DNA of 30,488 bases from JBKHXU01 sp046565865 (GTDB lineage: Bacteria > Pseudomonadota > Gammaproteobacteria > Acidiferrobacterales > Sulfurifustaceae): positions 1 through 30,488 of the forward strand of contig JBKHXU010000159.1 in NCBI GenBank assembly GCA_046565865.1. The letters run 5' to 3'. Position numbers and translations under genes: made by a program. The notes below the pieces were generated by a model. It was not told where the DNA came from and did not search any database. It saw only the letters and a list, made by a program, of their open reading frames with translations. Below are positions 1 to 7,118 of the stretch, piece after piece. The first letter of the stretch is position 1, and each line of letters starts with the position of its first letter.

Positions 1-536
1 ATGAGCCGCAGCGCCGGGCTCTGCACGCGCCCGGCCGAGAGGCCGCGACGAACCTTCTTCCACAGCAGCGGCGACAGGTTGAAGCCAACGAGATAATCGA
101 GCGCGCGCCGCGCCTGCTGCGCGTTCACCAGATTCTGCGACAGCTCGCGCGGCTGCTGGATCGCCTGCTGAATGGCGTTCTTGGTGATCTCGTAAAACTC
201 GACGCGGTGCACCGGCTTGGAGTCGATCGCGCCGCGCTCCTTCAGAATCTCGTACAAGTGCCAGGAAATGGCCTCGCCCTCGCGATCCGGGTCGGTCGCG
301 AGATAGAGCGCGTCGGCTTTCCTCAGCGCCTTCTCGATCGCCTCGACGTGCTTGATGTTTTTCTCGATCAGCTCGTACTTCATGGCGAACGAATTTTCGG
401 TGTCGACCGCGCCCTTCTTCGGGACCAGGTCGCGCACGTGGCCATACGACGCCAATGCCGTGAACTCCTTGCCCAAATATTTGGACATGGTCTTGGCCTT
501 GGCCGGAGATTCGACAACGATCAAATTTTTTGACAT
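1..536 (-). CDS. topA: DNA topoisomerase I, N-terminal part (cut by window edge)
   Basis: Type IA topoisomerase, which relaxes negatively supercoiled DNA by cutting and passing a single strand. Only the first 178 or so codons are present; the gene runs off the window start. The translation begins MSKNLIVVESPAKAKT, the usual opening of the Toprim domain with its metal-binding Glu. Further on it has the second Toprim motif, LATDPDREGEAISW (around bases 265-305), whose acidic residues bind Mg2+. Near the edge is the segment that leads into the core (QARRALDYLVGFNLSPLLWK type). The active-site Tyr lies outside the window. The ATG at 534-536 is preceded by AAGAG at a suitable distance. It is the last gene of a minus-strand run after smg but is separated from it by 242 bases, so it may also have its own promoter. 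Confidence 0.96.
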   Translation of the reverse strand, partial: MSKNLIVVESPAKAKTMSKYLGKEFTALASYGHVRDLVPKKGAVDTENSFAMKYELIEKNIKHVEAIEKALRKADALYLATDPDREGEAISWHLYEILKERGAIDSKPVHRVEFYEITKNAIQQAIQQPRELSQNLVNAQQARRALDYLVGFNLSPLLWKKVRRGLSAGRVQSPALRL

Positions 537-704
537 CACACTCTTCGCAACGACTGTTGGTTCACTCGCGCTCGATGCGCGCGCTGCCTAGCAATCAGGC
601 GTGGTGGGTACCATCGAGAGCGCCGCAGGGGCGGGACGCGTACGGCACGGGGCGCATTGTTGACGCGGGATGGCGGGGTTTGTCAAGCGGCTGCGCCGCG
701 GCCG

Positions 705-724
705 TCCCGAGCGATAGCGAGGGA
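705..724. repeat. Imperfect palindrome in the smg-topA gap (REP-like?)
   Basis: The 242-base gap between smg and topA (537-778) contains no recognisable gene. Within it lies a short imperfect palindrome whose ends TCCC and GGGA surround GAGCGATAGCGAG. The shape resembles short intergenic repeats found in many copies in some GC-rich genomes. There is only one copy in this window, so repeat status cannot be shown here. Confidence 0.25.
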
Positions 725-778
725 TCTCTGCCCGACGGCACGATGCAACGCGGGGAAATCGCGATCAAAAAGTTTCTG

Positions 779-1261
779 TCAATGCAAATGTCCCTGCAGC
801 TCGTCGTACACCAAATCTTCGATCAAGGCGTACGCCTGCTCCTGGCCCGGCTGATTGAACAGCACCATCAACACGATCCACTTCAACTGTTCGAGCGATA
901 CCTCATCGAGATCGAGCGCCATGACGCGATCGATCACGACCTCGCGCAGCGACGCGTCGAGCACGCCGTTTTGTTCCATGAACAGAAGGAATCCACGGCT
1001 GTCGGCATCGAGCTTGCTGAGTTCCGCCGGATGATAGCTCCGCAGCGACCCGGGATCGCGCTGCACGGCGCTCGGCTTTTGCGGTTGACGTTGGGCGGAG
1101 AGTCCCTCAAGCCACGTGAATGCCTTGCGGATCTCGGGTTTGCGGAAGCCGGCTTCGGCCAGCTCGTGGGTCAATGCTTGTCGATCGGGGTGAAATTCCG
1201 GGCCTTGTTCCATGTAATTTTCGAACAGATAGATCAATACATCGAACACGTTTTCTTTCAT
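779..1261 (-). CDS. smg: Smg family protein (DUF494)
   Basis: Small protein of the Smg/DUF494 family, 160 residues, close to the family's usual length. The molecular function is not established. It opens with MKENVFDVLIYLFENYM, a hallmark of the family, followed by a mostly helical body with the conserved segment ALDLDEVSLEQLKWIVLMVL near the C terminus. A GTG directly before the chosen ATG could also start it, but the ATG gives the standard N terminus and has AGGGG a few bases upstream. It starts 14 bases after the dprA stop, so the two are very likely co-transcribed. The dprA-smg-topA order is common in Gammaproteobacteria. Confidence 0.93.
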   Translation of the reverse strand: MKENVFDVLIYLFENYMEQGPEFHPDRQALTHELAEAGFRKPEIRKAFTWLEGLSAQRQPQKPSAVQRDPGSLRSYHPAELSKLDADSRGFLLFMEQNGVLDASLREVVIDRVMALDLDEVSLEQLKWIVLMVLFNQPGQEQAYALIEDLVYDELQGHLH

Positions 1262-1275
1262 CACGCCCCTTTTGG

Positions 1276-2409
1276 TTAACGCAATCGCTGATAGGTGCCG
1301 CCCGGTCCGGCGGCGATCAGCCCACGTAACTCAAGCGTCAACAGCATGGAGGAAACCCTATCGGGCGTCAATCCACTGCGCTCGACGATGACGTCGGCGT
1401 GCACCGAGTCGTAACCGAGATGGGTGAGGAACTCCGCCTCTTCGTGGGACAACGTCGGCGCCGATTCGTGCACCGTCGGCGTCGCGAGCGCGGCGAGCGG
1501 AGCGAGTTCCTCCAAGATATCGTTTGCGGTCTCGACCAGCTTCGCGCCTTGGCGAATCAACGCGTGGCAGCCGCGCGCCTGCGGCGCGTGGATCGAACCG
1601 GGAATGGCGAACACCTCGCGTCCCTGCTCGACGGCGAGGCGCGCGGTGATGAGCGAGCCGCTTTGCTGTGCCGCCTCGACCACCAACACCCCGAGACTGA
1701 GACCGCTGATGATGCGGTTGCGCACCGGAAAGTTTTCCGGGCGCGGGCTGGTGCCGAGCGGGAATTCCGAGACGACGGCGCCGGACTCGACGATCGCATG
1801 CGCCAGTTCGCGGTGGCGCGGTGGGTAAACGCGGTCGAGCCCGGTGCCGGCGACGGCGATGGTGCGGCCTGCCTCCAGGGCGCCACGGTGCGCCGCGCCA
1901 TCGATGCCAAGCGCGAGGCCGCTGGTGATGACGAGGCCGGTGCCGGCGAGGCTTTTGGCGAACGCCGCGGCGTTTTCGCGCCCGGCCGGCGTCGGATTGC
2001 GGCTGCCGACGATGGCGAGCTGCGGTTGCGCAAGCAGCGAACGATCGCCGTGGACATACAGCGCCACCGGCGCATCGGGCAGCTCGCGCAGCAGCGGCGG
2101 ATAGTCGGGATCGGCCCATGTCAGCAGATGGCAATGCGGCTGCGCGAGCCACGCGCGGTCGGATTGCGGGACCGTCTCGGTTCCCGCTGCCAAGGCTCGG
2201 TACAACGGTTCGCGGTCGCCACGCAGCGTCAGCTCGGCGCTCGCCAGCACATGATCGATGTCGGTGCGGCGAGCGGCGAACACCGCCTCGGGGCGCTGAT
2301 AGTGAGCGAGCAGGGCATGGCGGCCGCGGGTCCCGAGACCGGGGAGGCGCAAAAACGCGAGCCAATAAAGGGAGGAATCGCGATCGACGTCAGCCATCGA
2401 CCGCATCAT
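1276..2409 (-). CDS. dprA: DNA processing protein DprA (Smf)
   Basis: DprA binds incoming single-stranded DNA during natural transformation and loads RecA on it; it is conserved well beyond competent species. The protein is about 377 residues. It has an N-terminal helical (SAM-like) region, then the Rossmann-like core with AIVGSRNPTPAGRENA, SGLALGIDGAAHRGAL and the FPVRNRIISGLS stretch. The C-terminal winged helix ends EL-RGLIAAGPGGTYQRLR. The start is uncertain: ATG codons occur at 2409, 2406 and 2397 in frame, all just after GCGGGG. The 2397 start would give MADVDRDSSLYW. It follows the LysM gene by 38 bases, a gap holding a short hairpin (2419-2440), and precedes smg by 14 bases. The gene set looks like one operon. 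Confidence 0.94.
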   Translation of the reverse strand: MMRSMADVDRDSSLYWLAFLRLPGLGTRGRHALLAHYQRPEAVFAARRTDIDHVLASAELTLRGDREPLYRALAAGTETVPQSDRAWLAQPHCHLLTWADPDYPPLLRELPDAPVALYVHGDRSLLAQPQLAIVGSRNPTPAGRENAAAFAKSLAGTGLVITSGLALGIDGAAHRGALEAGRTIAVAGTGLDRVYPPRHRELAHAIVESGAVVSEFPLGTSPRPENFPVRNRIISGLSLGVLVVEAAQQSGSLITARLAVEQGREVFAIPGSIHAPQARGCHALIRQGAKLVETANDILEELAPLAALATPTVHESAPTLSHEEAEFLTHLGYDSVHADVIVERSGLTPDRVSSMLLTLELRGLIAAGPGGTYQRLR

Positions 2410-2418
2410 CCCCGCAAC

Positions 2419-2440
2419 GCCGCCGTCGGGCAACGGCGGC
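2419..2440. other. Hairpin between LysM gene and dprA
   Basis: A perfect 8-base stem (GCCGCCGT with ACGGCGGC) and a 6-base loop lie between the LysM stop codon and the dprA start. There is no T-run after it in the reading direction, so it is not a canonical terminator. It could protect or attenuate the transcript, or be chance in GC-rich DNA. Confidence 0.3.
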
Positions 2441-2447
2441 CGGCGAT

Positions 2448-3614
2448 TTACGGCTGTACCACCGCGTCGTTCATGTGCACCGGCCGGGTGGCGTTCATGA
2501 TGAGGCCGTAGCTCACTTTCTCGAACGTACGGAACACCAGCAACAGCGCCGACTCCTCGTCCGGCAGCGCATAACGGTCGCGCGTGACCGGATCCTTATG
2601 CGAGCCGACGTGGCGCATGATGCGCAGGACGTGGCCCTCTTCGATGCCTTCGCGCGTACCGAGGCTCACCGCCACGACGGTGTAAGAACCGATCTCGGCC
2701 ACGGCGTTCAGCGCCGAGATCACGCGCCCGTTTACCGGCTTGCTCGGCGCGTGCGGAAAGTAATACGGCAGCGCGGCGCGCGGTGGCGCCGCCAATAAGC
2801 GATCGGTCGGCAGAATTTCCTGCTTGACGGATGTCACCACCATCTTGGTCGGATCGCCGGCGTCGAGCAGGCGCGCATCACCGAGATAGGTCGCTTCGTA
2901 CGCCAGAATCTCACCGGTCTCGGGGTGCTTCAGCGCCTTGCCCGGACGGAAAATTTGAAAGTACTCGCTGTCGGCGGCCTTCACTCCGCGCGCGTAAAAC
3001 TCGCTCTGATTGCCGAGGGCGATGCGGTTGTCGAGGCCGACGGTGACATAGCCGGCGCGTTCGAGTTCGTTGTCGCCGACGGCCAGCGGTTGGGTCAGGA
3101 ACGGGAGAATGGCGTTCGGCGGTATCGTCGGAATCGCACGCTCCAGCGATGTCGCGTGCACCCGCGGGGACAGGCGATTGGTATTGCGATCCGCCGCTAC
3201 GGGTACGGCGGTGCCGGACTCAACCGGCGCGGCGCTCGGTTCGGTTGTCGGCGCTTCGCCCACCGGTAACTTCTCGCTACGCAGCACGGTCAGCTCCGGC
3301 TGCCCATCGACATACCGCAGCACGATCACATCGCCGGGATAGATCAGATGCGGATTCTTGATCGCCTCGTTAATGCGCCACACGCGCGCCCAATGCCATG
3401 GGCTCTTCAAGAAACGCGCGGCAATGTCCCACAGCGTATCGCCCTTGACGACCGTATAGCGCTCCGGGTGATCGGGTTTGAGCTGGACCTCATCGGCGCT
3501 GAGCCAGCCGGGGGTGAGGGCGAGCAGTATAATAAGAATGCGCAACAGACCGCGGCCGGGGACGGACAAGGGGTGGCTCCGCTTTTGATATAAACTAGCC
3601 CGAGTGTAGTCCAT
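2448..3614 (-). CDS. LysM domain protein, exported
   Basis: Probable periplasmic or envelope protein with one LysM domain, which binds peptidoglycan glycan chains. From the ATG at 3614 it has about 388 residues: a basic N terminus, a hydrophobic segment LLRILIILLALTPGWLSA ending in a signal-peptidase-like site, then the LysM domain (YTVVKGDTLWDIAARF to NPHLIYPGDVIVLRY). The rest is a roughly 280-residue conserved extension of unknown function with no catalytic motif I recognise. The reading frame extends upstream to a TTG, but the ATG gives a better signal peptide. It is divergent from def, 97 bases away, and heads the LysM-dprA-smg-topA run. This pairing with dprA is seen in other Gammaproteobacteria; whether the LysM protein aids DNA uptake is unknown. 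Confidence 0.88.
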   Translation of the reverse strand: MDYTRASLYQKRSHPLSVPGRGLLRILIILLALTPGWLSADEVQLKPDHPERYTVVKGDTLWDIAARFLKSPWHWARVWRINEAIKNPHLIYPGDVIVLRYVDGQPELTVLRSEKLPVGEAPTTEPSAAPVESGTAVPVAADRNTNRLSPRVHATSLERAIPTIPPNAILPFLTQPLAVGDNELERAGYVTVGLDNRIALGNQSEFYARGVKAADSEYFQIFRPGKALKHPETGEILAYEATYLGDARLLDAGDPTKMVVTSVKQEILPTDRLLAAPPRAALPYYFPHAPSKPVNGRVISALNAVAEIGSYTVVAVSLGTREGIEEGHVLRIMRHVGSHKDPVTRDRYALPDEESALLLVFRTFEKVSYGLIMNATRPVHMNDAVVQP

Positions 3615-3711
3615 GTTTTTTTGGAACGCCAAGCGGCGATACCGGTCGAAAGCTGTTGCCGATCAGCATCCTTCGCGCGCACTGTTAAACCGATTTAGAG
3701 TAAACGTCACC

Positions 3712-4215
3712 ATGGCCCTGCGTCCGATTTTGCACTATCCCGATCCGCGACTACGCCGCGTGGCGGCCCCGGTCGAGGCGATCACGGACGAGGTGCGCCA
3801 ACTGGTCGCCGATATGGCGGAAACGATGTATCAAGCGCCGGGCATCGGGCTGGCCGCGATCCAAATCGGCGTCGCCAGCCGCGTGATCGTTATCGATATC
3901 TCCGAGAGCCGCGACCAGCTCAAGGTATTTATCAATCCGCAGATCATCGCCCGCGACGGCGAGCAGACGATCGAAGAAGGCTGTTTGTCGGTGCCCGGCA
4001 TCTTCGAGCCGGTGACGCGCGCCGGCCATGTACGGGTACGGGCGCTCGGTCTCGACGGTCAGTCGTTCGAGCTCGAGGCGAGCGGGCTGCTCGCGACCTG
4101 CATTCAACACGAGATCGACCATCTCGACGGCAAGGTGTTCGTCGATTACGTCTCGCGCCTGAAGCAACAGCGCATCCGCAAGAAACTCGAGAAGCACCAA
4201 CGCTTGGCAATGTGA
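3712..4215 (+). CDS. def: Peptide deformylase
   Basis: Metal-dependent amidase that removes the formyl group from the N-terminal Met of new proteins at the ribosome. It has 167 residues, normal for the family. All three active-site motifs are intact: GIGLAAIQIG (motif 1), EEGCLSVPG with the metal-binding Cys (motif 2), and the HEIDHLDG metal site (motif 3). The frame is open upstream, but MALRPILHYPDPRLRR at 3712 is the standard start. fmt, which adds the formyl group, follows 36 bases later, so addition and removal are encoded together. Confidence 0.97.
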   Translation: MALRPILHYPDPRLRRVAAPVEAITDEVRQLVADMAETMYQAPGIGLAAIQIGVASRVIVIDISESRDQLKVFINPQIIARDGEQTIEEGCLSVPGIFEPVTRAGHVRVRALGLDGQSFELEASGLLATCIQHEIDHLDGKVFVDYVSRLKQQRIRKKLEKHQRLAM

Positions 4216-4251
4216 CCGCTCGCGGTCGCTTTTGCGTTACGCGCCTAAAAA

Positions 4252-5220
4252 TTGCACGATGCGATTTTTAGAGCGTCACATACATCCTTGCGCCTCGTCT
4301 ACGCCGGTACCCCTGCCTTCGCCGTCCCCGCGCTCGACGCCTTGCGCGCAGCAGGGCACGCCATTGCCGCGGTCTATACCCAACCCGATCGCCCTGCGGG
4401 CCGCGGCCGACGCGAGACCGCGTCGGCGGTCAAACAGTACGCGTTGACGCATGCGCTGCCGTTGCGCCAACCGACCACGTTGCGCGCCGAGGCGGAGGCG
4501 CTCGCCGCCTTGAATGCCGAGGCGCTTATCGTCGTCGCATATGGATTGCTGCTGCCGCCCGCGATCCTTGCGATTCCGCCGCGCGGTTGCATCAATGTCC
4601 ACGCCTCGCTGCTGCCGCGTTGGCGCGGGGCGGCGCCGATTGCACGCGCGATCGAGGCCGGCGACACGGAGACCGGTATCAGCATTATGCAGATGGAGGC
4701 CGGTCTCGACACCGGCCCCGTGTATGCCCAGGCGCGCGTGCCAATCGCTGCCACCGACACTGCGGCGTCGCTGCACGACCGGCTGGCGACACTGGGCGCC
4801 GAGTTGTTGGTACAGACCCTGGCGGCGATCGAGCGCGGCGCGCAACCGCAACCGCAGGACAACGCGCGCGCGTGCTATGCGCCCAAACTGACCAAGGCTG
4901 AAGCAGGCGTCGACTGGCGCCAACCCGCGTTGACGCTGCATCGCAAGATCCGCGCGCTTAATCCGACCCCGGTCGCGACTACCACGTGGCGCGGCGAGTT
5001 GCTGCGATTGTGGGACGTCGGGCCACTCGATCCCGGTACGCGCTCCGACGAACCGGCCGGTACCATCGTCGGCGCCGATCGCAACGGCATCCATGTCACC
5101 ACCGGCGACGGCGTGCTCACGCTCACGCGCCTACAGGCGCCCGGGGCCAAACCGGTGGACGCCGTGGCGTTCGTGAACGGACGCCGCCTCAACGTCGGCG
5201 ACCGTTTCGGCGACACGTAG
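4252..5220 (+). CDS. fmt: Methionyl-tRNA formyltransferase
   Basis: Transfers a formyl group from 10-formyl-tetrahydrofolate to Met-tRNAfMet for translation initiation. About 322 residues. The N-terminal domain carries LVYAGTPAFAVPALDAL, the catalytic Asn/His segment CINVHASLLPRWRGAAPI and the Asp in MEAGLDTGPVYAQ; the C-terminal tRNA-binding domain follows. No ATG lies in frame near the expected N terminus. The start is either TTG at 4252 or TTG at 4288 (LRLVYAGTP), neither with a clear Shine-Dalgarno sequence. The shorter form matches the usual N terminus at least as well. A weak start could set a low expression level relative to def. rsmB follows 19 bases later. Confidence 0.95.
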   Translation: MHDAIFRASHTSLRLVYAGTPAFAVPALDALRAAGHAIAAVYTQPDRPAGRGRRETASAVKQYALTHALPLRQPTTLRAEAEALAALNAEALIVVAYGLLLPPAILAIPPRGCINVHASLLPRWRGAAPIARAIEAGDTETGISIMQMEAGLDTGPVYAQARVPIAATDTAASLHDRLATLGAELLVQTLAAIERGAQPQPQDNARACYAPKLTKAEAGVDWRQPALTLHRKIRALNPTPVATTTWRGELLRLWDVGPLDPGTRSDEPAGTIVGADRNGIHVTTGDGVLTLTRLQAPGAKPVDAVAFVNGRRLNVGDRFGDT

Positions 5221-5239
5221 CCCGGCGCTCGCCGTTCGC

Positions 5240-6538
5240 ATGACGACCCCGCGCGATGCGGTTCACGCCCGCGCCATCGCCGCCCAAGCCGTGTGCGATG
5301 TCGTGATCGCACGACGCTTTCTCGATGTGGCGCTGGCGCAGCGCTCGGCGGGCGCGCCGGCGTCGGCGTTGATCCAGGAGCTCACGTACGGCACGCTGCG
5401 TTGGTATCACGCATTACAGTGCGTGAGCGAACTCTTTCTGCACAAACCGCTCAAGCGCAAGGATGCCGACCTGCACGCGCTGCTCTTGGTCGGCATCTAT
5501 CAACTGCGGCACATGCGCGTGGCCGCGCACGCGGCGGTCGACGCCACCGTCGGCGCCGCCGACATGCTCGGCAAGTCATGGGCCAAGGGCCTGCTCAACG
5601 CCTGTCTGCGCGGCGTGCTGCGCGAACCGGAGCGCGTCGCCGCCGCCGTTGCCGCGAACGAGGTCGCGCGCTACAGCCATCCGCGCTGGCTGATCGATGC
5701 GATCGCCGCCGCCTACCCCGGGCGCTGGCAAACCGTCCTCGCCGCCAACAACGAGCGCCCGCCGATGGTGTTGCGCGTGAATCGGCGCGCGACCAACATC
5801 GACGATTACTTGGCGCTGCTGCGCGCCGCCGGCATCGAAGCCGCCGGACGGGCGCCGCACGAAAGCGCCATCGCGCTCGCCGAGCCGGTGCCGGTCACGG
5901 ACCTGCCCCGGTTCGACGACGGCTGGGTGTCGGTGCAAGACGCGGCCGCGCAGTGGGCGGCGCCGCTCCTGGATCCGCCGGCCGGCGCGCGGGTGTTGGA
6001 TGCCTGCGTGGCCCCGGGCGGCAAGGCGGCGCACCTGCTCGAGCGCCGCCCGGATCTCGATCTCGTCGGTGTCGACATCGACGCGGCGCGCCTGTCGCGC
6101 GTGCGCGAGAACTTCGCGCGCCTGCGCCTCAGCGCCACGCTCATCGAGGGCGACGCCGCCCGGCCGGGCGACTGGTGGGACGGCCGCCCGTTCGACGCGA
6201 TACTGGTCGACGCCCCCTGTTCCGCCACCGGCGTCATCCGCCGCCACCCCGATATCAAGCTGCGCCGACAGTCTTCGGACCTGCCGGCCCTTAGCGCGAC
6301 ACAGGCCCAAATCCTGCGCGGCGTGTGGCCGTGCCTGCGGCCGGGCGGTAAGCTGTTGTATGCGACCTGTTCGGTATTGCCCGTAGAAAACTCACAACAA
6401 ATGGAGGCGTTCGTGGTCGAGCACCCGACTGCCGTGCGCGCATCGCTTGATGCCGGAACCTTGGGCATCGAGTGGCAGATCGTGCCCGGCGACGACACCA
6501 TGGACGGGTTCTATTATGCCGCTGTACGCAAACGTTAG
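5240..6538 (+). CDS. rsmB: 16S rRNA m5C967 methyltransferase RsmB
   Basis: SAM-dependent methyltransferase that makes 5-methylcytosine at position 967 of 16S rRNA. 432 residues. The N-terminal third is a NusB-like RNA-binding domain (AIAAQAVCDVVIARRFLDVAL to AVDATVGAADMLGKSWAKG). The C-terminal Rossmann domain has the SAM-binding VLDACVAPGGKAAHLLE and VGVDIDAARLSRV. Both family cysteines are present: the base-release Cys in VDAPCSATGV (about residue 327) and the catalytic Cys in LYATCSVLPVENSQQ (about residue 377). It sits in the def-fmt-rsmB order typical of proteobacteria, and the DUF4390 gene begins 4 bases after its stop. Confidence 0.96.
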   Translation: MTTPRDAVHARAIAAQAVCDVVIARRFLDVALAQRSAGAPASALIQELTYGTLRWYHALQCVSELFLHKPLKRKDADLHALLLVGIYQLRHMRVAAHAAVDATVGAADMLGKSWAKGLLNACLRGVLREPERVAAAVAANEVARYSHPRWLIDAIAAAYPGRWQTVLAANNERPPMVLRVNRRATNIDDYLALLRAAGIEAAGRAPHESAIALAEPVPVTDLPRFDDGWVSVQDAAAQWAAPLLDPPAGARVLDACVAPGGKAAHLLERRPDLDLVGVDIDAARLSRVRENFARLRLSATLIEGDAARPGDWWDGRPFDAILVDAPCSATGVIRRHPDIKLRRQSSDLPALSATQAQILRGVWPCLRPGGKLLYATCSVLPVENSQQMEAFVVEHPTAVRASLDAGTLGIEWQIVPGDDTMDGFYYAAVRKR

Positions 6539-6542
6539 TCGG

Positions 6543-7118
6543 ATGCCGGCGCGACAACCCGGCCGCGGGCGCGCCTGGGCACTGGCACTGGTCAGCGTCA
6601 TGGGCCTGATGGAGCCGGGCATGGCCGAAGGTCTGCGTGTCGCCAGCGTGCAAGCACGCTTGGGCCCAAACCAGTTGATCGTGAGCGGAACCGCCGAGAT
6701 CGCGCTGACGCCGAAGGTGGAAGAGGCGCTCAACAACGGCATCCCGCTCGAGTTCGTCGTTGAGGTGCGGTTGCACCGGCGGCGGGCGCTGATTTGGGAT
6801 CAGATCGCGCGCAGCTTCAGCGCGCGCCGCGAGCTGCGTTATCACGCCCTCGCCGGCCAGTATTTGGTGACGCGCCGCGGGCCGGGGGAACCGACACGGG
6901 CCAGCTTTCAGGCGTTGGCCGAGGCGCTCGCCGCCGTCGGCAGCCTCGACGAAAGCCTGGCGCTCGACCCGCCGCTCGAGGGTTCCGGCGATTATCGCGT
7001 CGGCGTGCGCGTACACTTGGATATAGAAGCGCTGCCGCCGGTATTGCGGCCGGTGGCGTACACGGCGCGTGCATGGGACTTGAACAGCGGATGGACGATG
7101 TGGACGGTACAACCGTGA
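6543..7118 (+). CDS. DUF4390 family exported protein
   Basis: Protein of unknown function matching the DUF4390 family in position and character. About 191 residues from the ATG at 6543. It opens with a basic stretch and a hydrophobic segment (AWALALVSVMGLMEPGMA) that looks like a signal peptide ending in AMAE type. The body resembles a beta-rich domain (LRVASVQARLGPNQLIVSG; IPLEFVVEVRLHRRR; LRYHALAGQYLV; YRVGVRVHLDIEALP) and it ends in an aromatic tail (WDLNSGWTMWTVQP). It lies 4 bases after rsmB and overlaps the start of the kinase gene, so translation is likely coupled. The constant pairing of this family with NtrY-like kinases suggests a periplasmic or membrane-linked partner role. That is inference only. 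Confidence 0.85.
   Translation: MPARQPGRGRAWALALVSVMGLMEPGMAEGLRVASVQARLGPNQLIVSGTAEIALTPKVEEALNNGIPLEFVVEVRLHRRRALIWDQIARSFSARRELRYHALAGQYLVTRRGPGEPTRASFQALAEALAAVGSLDESLALDPPLEGSGDYRVGVRVHLDIEALPPVLRPVAYTARAWDLNSGWTMWTVQP

Noticed and set aside
1399..2511. 370-codon plus-strand frame over dprA
   Set aside because: Arg-rich low-complexity translation, antisense to an intact dprA with all family motifs.
4214..4232. Hairpin with a short T-run after def
   Set aside because: The stem is only five bases with four Ts after it and fmt follows closely. It is too weak to call a terminator.
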